A model generated the notes under the pieces. That model saw only the letters and a program-made list of their open reading frames with translations. It made no database searches and was not told where the DNA came from. The position numbers and the translations under genes were made by a program. A DNA stretch of 64,000 bases from Megaleporinus macrocephalus (taxonomy: Eukaryota; Chordata; Actinopteri; Characiformes; Anostomidae): NCBI GenBank assembly GCA_021613375.1, contig CM038720.1, positions 12,414,962 to 12,478,961 of the forward strand, written 5' to 3'. Each line of letters starts with the position of its first letter. The stretch's first letter is position 1. This document shows positions 21,790 to 34,470 of this stretch, in pieces.

Positions 21790-22700
21790 CAGCTAGACGG
21801 GCTGGGAGTTAATAAGGTGATAGTAGGTTGTCACAGCTATCTGTTGCCATGCTGACTGCAGTGCATCCCACACCTGCTGGAGGACACGTGGGAGAAGATC
21901 CATAGAGCAAACATTATGATCCCACAGATGCTCAATCTGGGGTTCAATTCTCAGGAAATAGGTGGTCCAGGGTAGTACTTGGAAGTCTTGGTCAACCAAT
22001 GTAGGACCAGCCTTGTGACATGTTGCATCGTCTTGCTGGAAGATCCCATCCGCCCCAGGGAAGACAATCAGCAAGTATGGGTGTACAAGATCTGCAAAGA
22101 TGGATTCTTCCCAAATCAGTTGAGAGTGCTTTCTACATAGAGGAGTGGCATCAGAGAATGCCACAAAAACATTCCCCAGACAAGAACGTGGTCATAGTAA
22201 AGTCATTGTCTTGTGTACATTGCAAGTCTACGAGAGACATCTATAATAGATAGCCATCGTTACATGGCCATCAAACATTTGACCATCAAACAAGTTATAT
22301 GAGCTCCCATTCGAAAACCTTGCACGTCTCCACTCATTCAGGTAGGCTTTCCACAAGATTTCCATTCAGTCAATCAATATAGCAGAAGTAAGGTCAGGCC
22401 CTGATGTTGCATGGCTTGCAAATTCATCCAAAAGATGTTCAATGAGGTTAACGTTTTGTGCAGGCCACTAGAGTTCCTCCACACCAAAACCTAAAAAACA
22501 GCCCAGACCATTTATCCTTTCTTCAACAAACTTCTGCTGGAACTGTGAATTCCCTGTACGCAGTGTTCTCCTGGCATCTGCCAAACCCGGATTCCTCCAT
22601 CAGACCGTCTGATGGTAAAGTGGGATTCATTACTCCAGAAAACAGGCTTCTAGTACTGCAGAGTTCAGCGGCGGCGTGCTTTACTCCACTTCAGCTGATG
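21790..22700 (-). mobile_element. Degenerate Tc1-like fragments, minus orientation
   Basis: Sequences such as GTTGCATCGTCTTGCTGGAA (22022), CTGGCATCTGCCAAACCCGG (22571), CCTCCATCAGACCGTCTGAT (22594) and GGCGGCGTGCTTTACTCCAC (22670) are typical of a very common fish Tc1-like family read in reverse (recalled, not searched). No inverted ends and no intact frame. The junction near 22260-22290 suggests two separate insertions. Confidence 0.65.
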
Positions 22701-23860
22701 TAAGGTTTTCTTACATGTAGTTGCCTAAAGTGAAACGCAGTTAGGGAAAATTCACAGTGAGAAACATACGGTACAGCTGTGTGAAAGAGCCAGACATGCA
22801 GGAGAGAATCAACACATTTACACCAAATGACCAAAGGTTTATTCTTTCTGGCTGGAAGTCTGTTGATGTTTTTATCCCCTACAAAACACAGTACATGCCT
22901 AAAATACAGGCAATACGGGGTGATGAAACAAATGTATGAAGCCGTTATATAGTGGGAAGAGCTGCAACCAGGGATTTTAGGCCCTGTGAAAAGATTCCAC
23001 ATTGGACCCCACCACATCGACACTGCAGACCTAACACTGTCCATTTGCACATGCATGCAACATTCTGCATACAGTGGGATTTGATTCAAGGTTATATTTT
23101 ACAGTATAAAGGCTGTTTTAATAGGAAAAACTCTTGAATGGAAATTGCTTGGAACATGAATGCATTTAAAATTAATTTAACTTTAAATATATCTTAACCT
23201 AATCAATTAAAATAAATTGGCATTATCATCTATGAAATGATAAACCAAAGAATGAAATCAGCAGCAGATTGCTAAGAAAAGTATATGTACCAATTAGAAA
23301 ATTAAGCAGCTGTAAACATTGGAACTGAAATGAACAGGCCTGATGGTGGCGCTTGAAGAAAGATCAAGTGGTCACCAAGCCAGTGGGTTTCTTCCATCAG
23401 GCCGATACAGAGATCACTGGTTAAGAATTAATAGCTTGAAAAAAGTTTGCTTGCATTAAATAAAAAATTATATAAAAGAGAAGTGAATTATAAACATGGA
23501 AATATGGTGTTATAACTAATGTCGGGAGAGCAAACGTTACTAGCAAGTACCTCTCCTGCTTGGTATTTACTTCACATAAATAGAGGGGAGGAGGGTTGAA
23601 GAAAACAGAGGCTCTCTGGATGTATATATTTTTGCCAAAACAAGGGAAAAAAAGTAAGTTTTAATACATTAAGATACATTGTAAATAAAATATGTTTTAA
23701 TGGTTATACGGTCTTCATTACATAAAAAAATACCTAATGTTACAATACAATTTTTATTTCCTGACAGTTACAGGCTCTTAAACCTAACCTTTCAGGTTTT
23801 CAAGCCTGTGCAAACTAGCAGGTTTAGTGTAGAGGTTTAGGTTGGTGACTCACAGATTAA
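22701..23860. other. Unassigned sequence
   Basis: A minus-strand open frame of 132 codons (23089-22691) has no recognisable domain and no splice or promoter signals. Nothing else is supported. Confidence 0.4.
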
Positions 23861-23959
23861 AGGCAGGCCTGCAAATATGTACACAAAAGATTTTGGGAAT
23901 CTGGGAACAATCCCACGCAAGAAAAGCAAGCCTCAATTGAATGTCCTTGACCTTTAATC

Positions 23960-24470
23960 CCTGAGATTACATAAAAATCTCTGTGATGGATATCACAGCA
24001 TGGGTTCAGAGCAAACCGCCTTAAAGAAACACTGTTTAGGTCCAAACATACCAAGAAGAGCGGAAGCCGTAAGTCAACAATGTCCAGAAACCCACTCGAG
24101 CTCATCTGAAATGGGATGACGCTCGGTGGAGATGTGTATTCTGGTCTGATAAGTCAACCTTGTGTATTGTTGATGAAAATAAATAATAGACTTTGTGCTC
24201 TTCAGGTCAAAGAAGAAATAGATCATCCAGATTGTTACCAGTGTAAAGTTCAAATCCAGGGTCTGTCCTTGTACAGGAGGAGGCAGGGTGGGGCTGTATT
24301 AGTGGTAACCTACACATCTGTGAAAGTGCCAGACACATCTATGCATATTTCAACTTGACAACACCAAGAAACATTCTGCACATGCTACAACATGGCTGCA
24401 TGAGCAGGGAGGGTGGCTGGTGGACCGGCCTCATTCTGAAAACGTGTGGTGTATTACAAAGTATAAAATA
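23960..24470 (+). mobile_element. Degenerate Tc1-like fragment
   Basis: The reading RWRCVFWSDKST (near 24120-24160) fits the region around the first catalytic Asp of a Tc1-like transposase. CATGCTACAACATGGCTGCA and ENVWCITKYKI-like sequence (24378-24465) fit the region after the second. Ends are missing and stops are frequent. Confidence 0.55.
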
Positions 24471-26043
24471 TGACAACAAATAGTGTCTTTTTGTACAAAC
24501 AGAACTATTAACTTGTATTTGTTTTCATTAATATTTCACAAACTGTCATAACTTCTTTGGAATTAGGGGTCTGTTTGCTTTTACGGCATGTTCCTTGAAA
24601 ATAATTTTGGTCTGACATGTGCATAAAACATTATTACTGTACTAGTGTCCTTCAGCGCTGGCTGAATGTAGACTGCATTTTATTAGCTGTAGGTGAAGGA
24701 ACTGTCTGATTTGAACAGACATCAATGGACTGGACTGCAGCCTAGTTTCGGGTACGCAGCTGTTTGCGGAGCGTAGCTCATCTCATGCTGCACAAATGAT
24801 CAGCCCTCCTCTACCCTCTGTCCATCAATAGCAAAGGACTGCCATACGACCACACTGCAGCTCTCACATATCAGTGTCTGATCTAACTTGTTCTTAACTT
24901 AAATAAATATTGCAGTACATATTGTATAGAATTAAACTGCCCAGCCCACATATTACATAGAACTCTACATTTTAAAAGGCTTTAAAAGAACCAGTTTATC
25001 ATAAGTGGTCCACACATGGGGGATGGCATGTTTATGCATGCTCATTGGTTTCAGCTGTTAAGGCTATGCTAGTCACGTTCCCACAGTTTATTTAATACAG
25101 CACCTGATGGGTGAGTCATGTGTTGGTGAATATGCCATGGAAAAAAAATGGTAATGCAGGATCATCACTCTTCACAAGCAGAAATGATGGGGATTTGGCA
25201 GCAAGTTACATTAGGCTGTGCAAAAATTCAAAACCCCAAGGAAGATACATACAGCAAATGCTTTGATCAATCTAAAAATAGAAGTTTCTACTCTGCAACA
25301 CTTAGTATTGGCGTACTAGTGCTTGTTTCTCACTAGGAGGAGTAAATAAGTGGTCAAGAGGCGTTGCTGTCGGTTTAACTCTTCCTCAGTAGCGTCTGGT
25401 TCAACTGATAGCAAAGAAAGATCAGAAATAGCTTAAACACACTAATCATCAGACACAGTTGATGTGTGCTGCACAGTTGGTTTGGCAGCTGTCATGTGTT
25501 ATTTTGACAGATAACTGTTACTGTTTAAACTATTTATGAAACATGTTTCCATGCAGTTGCTATGCAGTAACTACGCAGTTGACTACCAAAACTAAATATC
25601 TTATACTTACCATTTGACTTATCTCTGGTTGCCTGATGTGTGAAGCTCTACAGCGATGAAGTGAAGGCCTTGTTGGGTAGGCATATTTAAATGGACCACA
25701 AGGATGGAATAGTGGTGGGTGGCATTCCATCCTCGTGGTCCTAAGATTCCAGCATCTTTTGAATAACATAGCTGTAGACTATGTACTTGTTCTCCTGTCT
25801 CTCCACAACACCAGTGGGGAAGTAGATAGATGCTCTTTATGGCCTATATCAAGTGGTGTCAGTATACAGTTCCAAGTGCATTGCAATACTGGCTGCTTGA
25901 TGAGGCAAACAAATTGTCTATATCTTCTTTAAGTCAATGAAAATATTAGTATGTTTTTTTCCCCCATATTCTGCCTAACAAAGCATCATTTCAACATTTC
26001 AAGACTTTGGACTACATATAGAGAGCTTTTGCCTACTCTTGTC
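24471..26043. other. Unassigned sequence
   Basis: No convincing gene or element. Near 25660-25745 the sequence around GGTGGCATTCCATCCTCGTGG forms an imperfect inverted repeat with AAATGGACCACAAGGATGGA. Confidence 0.4.
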
Positions 26044-27192
26044 GGCCATTTTATCAGAAACACCTACCCTGAGGTGTACATGCAGACTGTAGCTGCATGG
26101 TCTCTCAGCTCTGCTCCTCAATCGATAGAAAGAGACCACCATAGGATACCAAGACAAAGTTTTTTTTCTTGGGCGGCTGCTTATTTTCAGCACAGCAATG
26201 ACATCTCAGTGGCACCAATTAGGTTCACAATGGCTCCCATCCAAATAATATCTGACCAAGCAGTGGCTCTGCGGTCAAGCACAGTGGCAAAGTCATGTCC
26301 ATAGCCTCGAACTGTATATATTAACTTTAATTCTGCAAGGTGGGCCAACAAAGTAGGTGTAAATTCAATCTGTATCTGCCCAATCTGATCCTGGTGGTGT
26401 CGCTATGACAAATCCAGTGGGGTTCAGGTCAGGGTCCAGACCAGGGCCTAGAGGTGTTGGATCTCAAAGTTGTGGATACGGGTCACGTTCAGAACAGCAT
26501 GCACTTTCATGCAGTTGTTACTCTGAGAATGATGCACCACCCATATAATGCCTGATCAGGACTAGTCTAGTGGTGGTCCCTTTCCATTGACAGATGGTTC
26601 TAGAGGGGGGTATAGGTGAGATACAAAATCTCCTGAAATATTTAAACGACACTGTCAGTTTCATGATTTTATGCTCTCTTAGTTTTTTAGTAATAGTAAT
26701 AAATAGTCCAAATAGTCCAACAACCTCAAACTAGAGAAGACAAAACACATGTAAAAAGAGAAAATATAATGAAGATGATTTAAATATAGGTATATAGGTT
26801 TACTTCCATCGAAGTATGTGGATAAGCAAGGCTACAGTGTGTCACCTGCTAATGACAGCTTGAAACCAACTAAACTAAAGTGAACTTTTGACATGAAACA
26901 ATCACTGTTCGAGAGAAAGTAATAAACAAAATAAAATAAACAAATAAACAATAAACAAAAGTTCTGCAGAAATGGAATGATTTGACTTGATTTGTTTCAT
27001 ACAGAAGCTGTAGTAGTTTGCATATTGGCAAGTTGGGGGCCCAAGTTCTCAAAGGGGTCTTTATGAGAAAAAGTTTGAATACCACTGGGTTGAAGGTTGG
27101 CTGCTAATAGTAATAGTAACAGGGCTGTTGTGGTTTGACATTAGTCTGTAATTGTAACCCTACATTAGTTAGGTGTTTCTGATAAAATGGCC
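26044..27192. mobile_element. DNA element with perfect 23-bp inverted ends
   Basis: GGCCATTTTATCAGAAACAC plus CTA at 26044-26066 is matched exactly in reverse at 27170-27192. The interior is 1.1 kb without a coding frame and has scattered words of MITE family B (AGCACAGCAATGACATC; GAGAATGATGCACCACCCAT; AGTGGTGGTCCCTTTCC). Confidence 0.75.
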
Positions 27193-27596
27193 ATTGGCTG
27201 TAAGTAGGTAGGTCTTTTTCACAAGCTGGCAACTCACTGTATGTATATAATAAGCTGTCTTTTTACTGAAGGCTGCAAACCTTTCCTCATTCTGCTCCAC
27301 AAATGAGTGCAGTATGTTACTGTTCAGCCTAATTTATTACTGTGTGGGGGGGGGAGTGTGACATGTCAAGATATGTAATAGGGTAAGGGCAAAGACCAAG
27401 TATGTGAGGTCATCATTAGGGAACAGCCTGTTCGGGGCTATTTTTACTTGTCTGTAAGGTGGCATATCCCACACATGCCTGAATATTGTGCGCACGTTCT
27501 AAATGCTTTGACTGTAACACAGACATGCAGCATATGTGTTGGTGACATGGTTTCTATACTCAGTCTGTCCTTTACATAAAACTAATATATATATAT

Positions 27597-27629
27597 TCAG
27601 TATGCTCCTGTGTAAAAAGGAGCATACTG
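27597..27629. repeat. 13-bp stem hairpin
   Basis: TCAGTATGCTCCT, a seven-base loop, then AGGAGCATACTGA: a perfect inverted repeat. Confidence 0.9.
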
Positions 27630-27749
27630 AAGTGCATACATAGAAAACTTGAAGTATACAGTAAATAAAAAGTATATTTGATAGGAATACACAAAAATAG
27701 TATGTATATTTTATTAAAGTACACTTACAGATTTAATTTTTTTAAAGAT

Positions 27750-27930
27750 TTCATGCGTGTATATCTGCTCAAGGCTGTGTCATTACTGAAGCATTTTTTA
27801 TAGTTTTGGTAGCGTTATGAATGTTTTGCAGTAACAGATTGGAATGTTTAATCATGTGTTTTAATATAATTATCATATTTAAGCTATAGAGTTACTCAAA
27901 GCAAATTTAGTTTAGTTTAAAATCCATGAC
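27750..27930. repeat. Single unit of the 7.2-8.4 kb repeat family
   Basis: TATATCTGCTCAAGGCTGTG, GAATGTTTAATCATGTGTTT and GTTACTCAAAGCAAAT parallel the last unit and flank of the upstream array. Confidence 0.6.
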
Positions 27931-27998
27931 TACGTCAACACAAGCTATTACAACAGAATATATTTAGCATGTATTGATGTGTAAACATTATAAATGTA

Positions 27999-28236
27999 AT
28001 CGCTGTCCATAGAAAAAGGTGTATTTCCAAAATGGCAACTTTACAGGAGAGGACAAAAACTTCTTTACTTTTAATGTAAGTCAATGGCAACAGAACATTT
28101 TCCAAGTTATTTGGGAGCACTTCTATTGGTTCATTCATCATGACATTTTCACACAATGTAAATGGCAGCTGCTGCGTTCAAGTGATAACAATCAACAAAA
28201 ATGGAGAGACATATTTTACTTTAGACAGCTACAATG
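27999..28236 (+). mobile_element. MITE family A copy
   Basis: Left ATCGCTGTCCATAGAAAAAG, core GGCAACTTTACAGGAGAGGA / GTAAGTCAATGGCAACAGAA / TTCATTCATCATGACATTTT, right TTTAGACAGCTACAATG. Confidence 0.88.
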
Positions 28237-28249
28237 TGGACTTTTTCAT

Positions 28250-28520
28250 TTATATTTGAAGGAGCAGTGTGTAAGATTTAGGGGAAATCTATCAAAAGAA
28301 TTTTTTTTCAGTGTATATTTGCCTGTATCTTTACATCATTGTGGTTTTGTTAGCTTAGAATGAGCCAATCATATGAACCTAGGAGATTATAGGTTTCTAG
28401 TAGAGGCTGCAGTGTTTCTACAGTCACCCAAAATGGCCAAACCACACATTGTCTGCAGAGAGTGACTTTTTACCCAACTTTGTGTTTGCTTCATTGGTTT
28501 AGGAGTTGTAACACACATTA
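28250..28520 (+). mobile_element. Interspersed repeat C, left half
   Basis: AGCAGTGTGTAAGATTTAGG at the left, then GTTTTGTTAGCTTAGAATGA, GCAGTGTTTCTACAGTCACC and AAATGGCCAAACCACACA. These match a common fish non-autonomous repeat whose other copy is at 33590-34968 here. The right half is missing or decayed. Confidence 0.7.
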
Positions 28521-28689
28521 TCAACTACAGTCATTTCCTTTTCTCTTTCTCATCATGATTCATTATTAAAATGATACTTAAGTAGTTTATCTGGAGTCAG
28601 GTCTATGCAAATAACAAGAGTCTCAGTCAGTGCACTAGTGGTTATGTCCCAGGTTAACAAGCGGAAAACGCCTCAGGCATCAGGCATTA

Positions 28690-28808
28690 AGGTGGAATGG
28701 GAAAATTAGTTAAAAGAGTAATTAGGATGTTTTAAATCGGATTATTGGTGGGAAGTGTGATATATTTAGCAAGGTCTGACCTGATTTAACATTTAAAATA
28801 CAATAAAA
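28690..28808. repeat. 118-bp direct repeat, left copy
   Basis: TGGAATGGGAAAATTAGTTA to AAATACAATAAAATG is repeated at 29208-29318. The copies bracket about 400 bp of AT-rich sequence full of ATATGTCCATATG-like palindromes. Related sequence lies near 34510-34610 in repeat C. Confidence 0.85.
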
Positions 28809-29207
28809 TGTCCCATACGCAAATGTAGCATATGTACATATATGAGGTTTTAATATAGGTAATATATGTCCATATGAAGTAAAACCATATAGGAAACCTA
28901 TTAGAAATTTAGAAATTTCATATATTGACATATATATCTGGCCCATCGAAATATGTATGCTTATGTATGTGTAATGTATTCTTTTGACATATATAATTAT
29001 ATATAAATTACACATACATGAATAGCACATTAGGTCACCAATATATATGTGTCATGGTTTCTGCTATATGGTGGAACTATACATTTAAGTTAAGTACAAA
29101 TTAAATATATGTAAAAACACAAGTACAATGTATATATTCCTCATATATGTTCTTTTATTGACATTCATATGAATTGCAATTTAATATATGAATTGCCATT
29201 TAATGTG

Positions 29208-29318
29208 GAATGGGAAAATTAATTAAAAGAGTAATTAGGATATTTTAAATTAGATTATTGGTGGGAAATATGATATTAAGCTGAGTCTGTCCTAATTTAA
29301 CATTAAAAATACAATAAA
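29208..29318. repeat. 118-bp direct repeat, right copy
   Basis: TGGAATGGGAAAATTAATTA to AAATACAATAAAATG; partner of 28690-28808. Confidence 0.85.
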
Positions 29319-29514
29319 ATGTGTTTGAAACACTACACTTGAGTAATGCTGCGCTAATGATATGAGCATGGTATAACCATGTTCCACTCATTAGCTTTGT
29401 GTAATGTTGGGATTTGTGTTCTTATCAGTTGTTGATGGGACACTTATTATGGTAACGATGTACCACCATACCAGCACTTCACTGGCTTTAACAGGTCACA
29501 TTAAGGTTTGTTAT

Positions 29515-29770
29515 ATATGTTAATAACATTTCTGAGGACTGAAGAAACAAACTGATCTAGTTTTAAAAATTTTATTTAATTGCCATATTTCAGTTATACT
29601 AGTCTTCAGCTATGGAACCATATGAGGCCTTTGTAGTTGTAATTATGAGCTTTATTAGACACACGTTTTCAGTAAGAGACAGTTCTGAACTGCAGGCAGG
29701 TCAGTTTGATTACAGAGCCATGTTGTTCAATCGCGTACAGAATGTCTCTGATTATGTCATTTAGCACTAG
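29515..29770. repeat. Direct repeat pair about 1.35 kb apart, left copy
   Basis: CATTTCTGAGGACTGAAGAA, CGTTTTCAGTAAGAGACAGT, TGAACTGCAGGCAGGTCA and CGTACAGAATGT recur in order at 30870-31065. Confidence 0.8.
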
Positions 29771-30329
29771 TACCAAAATTGTGCAAATAAATAATATCTT
29801 GCTAAAAAAGGAAACCAATTATATGAGGTGGAAACATATATATTTGGTGAAAATGGGCCAATTTCTGTGTTGTAATTAACCAACCTTTGAAAAGTTAATT
29901 AGCCACACGTTCATGCAGTGACAATCAATGGTTATGGATGTATTCAGCCAATGTGAAAAGCATCAATCATTGTAGCAAATGATGTGGAGAAGATTGTACA
30001 ACTGATTAACAGTACAGTATGTGTGTGAGGTTTGGTTCCAAGGCATGTTTCACATATATGTTAAAAAAAATATCAATAAAAACACATATTAATTCATGTG
30101 TGACATTCAAGTGGGTTGTTTTTCTGTAATACGCTATTCAACTTGTAACCAAGTATGCATGTAGCCAATAAACAAAATTACAGGCATGAAAGAATGAAAA
30201 AAAAATGTGGAGGCCTATTCATTCCTATTAAACTAACAAAGAACTCTTCAACCCCTATCCCCCATCCCCCGCTCCACCCTCAGCCCCATCCAGAAATAAG
30301 TCATCATAGGCCATGAAATCAAGTCTTGA

Positions 30330-30620
30330 GTAGATTTTCTTTTCTTTCAGAGCTGAGATGATGTAACTCATATGGGTACAACTGCAATGACATTAAAGTG
30401 GCTAGTTGCAGCTTAACATAGCACATGCTGCTTTATTACAGCTGCCATTTTTCATGTCATCCCTCTAAATCATTTTTAAGAGCTGCCGTCTCTCTTTGAC
30501 ATTGTGGAGAAACTACTTGTTATTCAATTAAAGGGAATTTTATTACTGCCTTATATCAGAACTGTTTCTCAGCTTTCCCAAGTCTTCTTTTTTTTAAGCA
30601 AACAGCCAATCCCACTCAAA
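30330..30620. other. Conserved-element-like DNA
   Basis: No repeat recognised. Evenly mixed sequence with TTACAGCTGCCATTTTTCAT and TATTCAATTAAAGGGAATTT, resembling vertebrate non-coding elements. No open frame of note. Confidence 0.25.
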
Positions 30621-30869
30621 TAACTCTGCTCACACACTCAGCCCTCACACAAACCCAGTTCCAGAAAAAAAACTGTGACAGTGAATTACTGATATAAAGT
30701 AAGTAATGCTTAATAATCTGAGCTGTATCAAATTCACGCAGTATAAAACTTTATTATTTAATATGTTACCTTATTAACTTTATAGTATCTTGTAAATACA
30801 TACTCGTTCTAAACATGATGCCTACAACTCATTCCAAACAAGTTGGCACTTTACCACTTCATTATATAC

Positions 30870-31065
30870 TGTATGTTAACAACACTTCTGAGGAGCGAAG
30901 AAACAAACTGAGTTTTATTAAACAAACGTTTTCAGTGAGAGACAGTTCTGGACTGCAGGCAGGTCATTTTAGCATCCACACTCCACACTGATTACATAAC
31001 CACGCTGTTGAATCACGTGCAGAATGTTCTTTTACTTTGTCATGTTGAATTAAGCATCACTGTTC
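30870..31065. repeat. Direct repeat pair, right copy
   Basis: CACTTCTGAGGAGCGAAGAA, CGTTTTCAGTGAGAGACAGT and TGGACTGCAGGCAGGTCA; partner of 29515-29770. Confidence 0.8.
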
Positions 31066-31085
31066 CTGAAAAAGACGAAGTCTAG

Positions 31086-31330
31086 AAGGCGACATATCAT
31101 TACTATCTCCAAAATAAGAACTTTACAGGAGAGGACAAAACCATACTTTACTTTTAATATAAGTCAATGGAACCAGAATCTTTTCCAAGCTATTTTTAAG
31201 CATTTCTATTGCTCCCTTCATCATGAAATTTCAAGCAATGTAAATGGCTGCGGCCTTGTTCAAATGATGCAGAAAAACAAAAATTGACCAAAAATGGAGA
31301 TGCATGTGTTTCTTTAGACAGTGATGATAT
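31086..31330 (+). mobile_element. MITE family A copy
   Basis: Core AACTTTACAGGAGAGGACAA, AATATAAGTCAATGGAACCA and CTTCATCATGAAATTTC; right end CTTTAGACAGTGATGATATC. Confidence 0.85.
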
Positions 31331-32434
31331 CTGCCAAAATGTGTTCAGAATTATCGGTGCTTTTACTAATGTGCAGGTTACCCACTACTTTTCCTTTACA
31401 GACAATTTTTTTTCTGGATTCTTTAACACTTTTGATATTTTCTCAAAAAAAAGCTAAATTCCCTGCAATCTTTGACCAAGAAGGCTTATTTTCAAACTGC
31501 TGTATATTTTTTAATGGGTCATGTGGTTAACCTTGATCCATCACTCATAAACCTCTAGGCCTTTTCTGGAGGCTTATTTTATATCCACGCATGACTGAAT
31601 ATTTCACAACGTTTCTAGTTATATATTGTTCTTGTGACAATTCTTTTGGAACGTGTGCAATTTTATAATGAGCATACATTTATAAATAACAATAGAGCTG
31701 ATAATGATGCCTCTTTTTCCATCCCAACCCTTTTGGAATATAAAATCTATAAATGACTTTGGATTTATTGTAATATTACTTGTATATAGACATGTAAACT
31801 AAATATGCAACTTCTTATTATAGTGTGACTTGCAATAACTCATTAATGATGTTGAACAAACCAACAAACAACCAGCCAAGCATGAGTCAAATACAGTATC
31901 TCAGCTCTTGTAAACAACATATGGTCAGGCATATTGGCACCCTTAGTAAAAAAAAAGTCATTAAAAAAGTCTTTGTTGTTAATTAGCTCGGTTTCACGCT
32001 GAAAGACAAAACAAACCAACAAGGCCCATATCATAGAGAAATGAATTTCCCTCACTTTTTTGATTAAAGGACTAAATGCAGCTTGACTTTCTTTTTAAAG
32101 AGTCAAAATCTGTCCTTTACCTTTCGTCCCATGTGTAAAAGCTAAGCTTGAAAAACTAGCTGTTTATAAATAGCTGATTACACAAATGACAACACCTTTA
32201 CATATGTCTGCCTGTTCTATCTGCAGCAGTAGAGCCCCACTCATTACTGTGGTTGTGTTTCTGAATGAGGCACAATTCAGCCAGTCAGCCAAGGGCCAAA
32301 CAGAGGTTGGAATCTAGTCTAGTAAAACATCTTTTATACATAAACATCACACGTGGACCTCAAAGAAAAATATTAAATATAAGAAAAATTAAGGATTATA
32401 GTCTAAGTAAAGTCTATAGTCTATGTAGTCTAAG
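31331..32434. other. Unassigned sequence
   Basis: Only incidental open frames (a 69-codon frame at 31321-31530 reads partly into the MITE). No gene supported. Confidence 0.4.
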
Positions 32435-32680
32435 AAAGTCTGGCTGGCTTGGTGGTGCAAATGGGTTGTGCCGTCCCCCTTACAGTAAGAATGAACTGGG
32501 TTCCGTTCTTGGCCCCGGGGCATGGGGGTCCTTTCTGTGTAGAGTTGTTATGCCCATGTCTGGGTTCCTCCCACAGTCCAAAGATGTTCACAGTTGAACT
32601 GGAGATGCTTAATTGCCTCTAGGTGTAAGCGTGTGTCTGTGTTTCCTACCTTCATTGAAAATGAATGAATGAAAACCAAA
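32435..32680 (+). mobile_element. tRNA-derived SINE with GAAT tail
   Basis: Decayed tRNA-like head (GGTGGTGCAAATGGGTTGTG; CTGGGTTCCGTTCTTGG), then GGGTCCTTTCTGTGTAGAGT, CCTCCCACAGTCCAAAGATG, and an AATGAATGAATGAAAA tail. Confidence 0.8.
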
Positions 32681-33589
32681 GATTGTTTTGCCTAGATGAC
32701 ACGTTAGAACAGATTATTGCCACCCCTGCACACGACAGCAATGGACCTTCTCCAATAAAACTTGATGAGACTGGAGAATGCAGCTCCAGTGACCTAGGCC
32801 CTCTTCATCTCAAATAGGTTTTTTAGTTGGGTTTACATCATGTCACTGGGCCAGCCAAATCAAAATCTGGTAGTCAGTAAACCATATTTGTGGGGACTTT
32901 TTTTATATGGTAATGTCCTGTTACTGACTTGTGTGGCCATAGATGTGCAAAGCCTTCGGAAAGCACTGGACCCCCAGTAAGAGAGACATTCATGTGTAAG
33001 TTGCAGTTGTGGACGTTAAAGTGTGATTTGTTTTGTTTTTGACCTGTTTTTGTCCAACATGTACAGGAAAAGGCATGGCTACCTGCTTCCAGACCATATA
33101 TGCCAGCGCTCGTTGTCACTGCTGGCATGTTCAGTAAAAGAGCATTTATTTGAGGCCCTTATGTTTTCTGTTTCTTTAAGACGTCACATTGATGTCAGAA
33201 GTGGGATCTTGCCACAGAGATACAAAAGCTTAAGGGAACAATCAAAGAGCTCTCTGTCAGGCAGCGGTGAAAAAGAACAATCAGAGCTTTGCAGAGGAAG
33301 AAGAAGCAGCATGGTGAAGATGGGCTGGTTAGTGAAATTGTCTGGATAGCATGGACGTTCTAGCCATTTGTACTGCTACTATGTTCGATAAAACAGCATT
33401 TGCTTAAAACATTATGTCTTCCCATGTCTCCTTCTTTGCCAAGACTTTACATTATATTTAGGATCATTGTCCTGCTAGAGGCTTCAAACACAAACCAGGC
33501 TTTTGGCAAAGGCAGCCATATATTCATTTAATTTCTGCTGATGCTTAATAGAGGAATTGGAAAGGATGACCATAATTATGACACATGGT
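32681..33589. other. Unassigned sequence
   Basis: A 108-codon plus-strand frame (33023-33349) ends in a basic, serine-rich stretch but shows no recognised domain. It has no consensus donor and starts in low-complexity sequence, so it is left uncalled. Confidence 0.35.
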
Positions 33590-34104
33590 TTTGTGTAAGA
33601 TTTAAGGGCATCTATTAGCAGAAATGAAATATAGTACACAAAATATTGTACAATTACCCGTAACTACAATTTCCTTTAACTTCATTTAAAGTCATTACAA
33701 AGTCAAGTTTTTGTTAGCTTTAAATGAGGCTTCATATCTGCACAGAAGTGGGTCATCAGCATGTAGAGCCGCAGTGTTTCTACAGTAGCCCAGAACAGAT
33801 AAACAGATAAAGCATTTTAACGCTTAAGTGGGAGTTATGGTGCTACAGCACCGACTGATAGATGTAGAAAGAAGAGGGATATTTTTATAGCTTAAATCTC
33901 CTTATCCAAAATATTACCAGCATTAAAACTATGAGGTTAAAGTCAGATTTTTATTCGGCAGCTTCTTGTTAGACCTCAAATGGCACAATGATTATTATAG
34001 TGGCTCTGGGGCCAGATTGTAACAAATTTAAGGTAGAATGGGTCAGTGCGATTTAGAAGATGCTTGAAAGGAAGTCAAGTATTAAAACCACAATCAGGAC
34101 AGTT

Positions 34105-34470
34105 CATAGTCCATCCATCCATCCACCCATTATCTGATGCTTAAATCCGGCTAGTCGGAGTCACCGGGGGGCTGGAGCCAACCTTAGCATCATCGAGCGA
34201 AGGCGGGGTACACCATGGACAGTTCGCCAGTCCATTGCATAGCCAACACTCACTCATGCACTCACACCTACGGGCAATTTAGAGTGACCAATCAGCATAT
34301 CATGTATGTCTTTGGACTGTGTAAGGAAACTGGAGTACCAGGAGGAAACCCACTCAAGCACGGGGAGAACATACACACTCCACACAGAACAGCCCAGACC
34401 AGGAATTGAAACCAGATCATCTTGCTGCGAGGCGACAGTGCTAAGCACTACACCACCGTGCCGCCCGCTC
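34105..34470 (-). mobile_element. tRNA-derived SINE, minus orientation, full length
   Basis: The left edge is a CATCCATCCATCCA tail. The body includes GGGGTACACCATGGACAG and TCAAGCACGGGGAGAACATA. The right edge is the tRNA-like head read in reverse (GAGGCGACAGTGCTAAGCAC; TACACCACCGTGCCGCCC). Nested inside repeat C. Confidence 0.9.

Noticed and set aside
22691..23089. 132-codon minus-strand frame
   Set aside because: No recognisable domain and no supporting signals; low-complexity, hydrophobic composition typical of chance frames.
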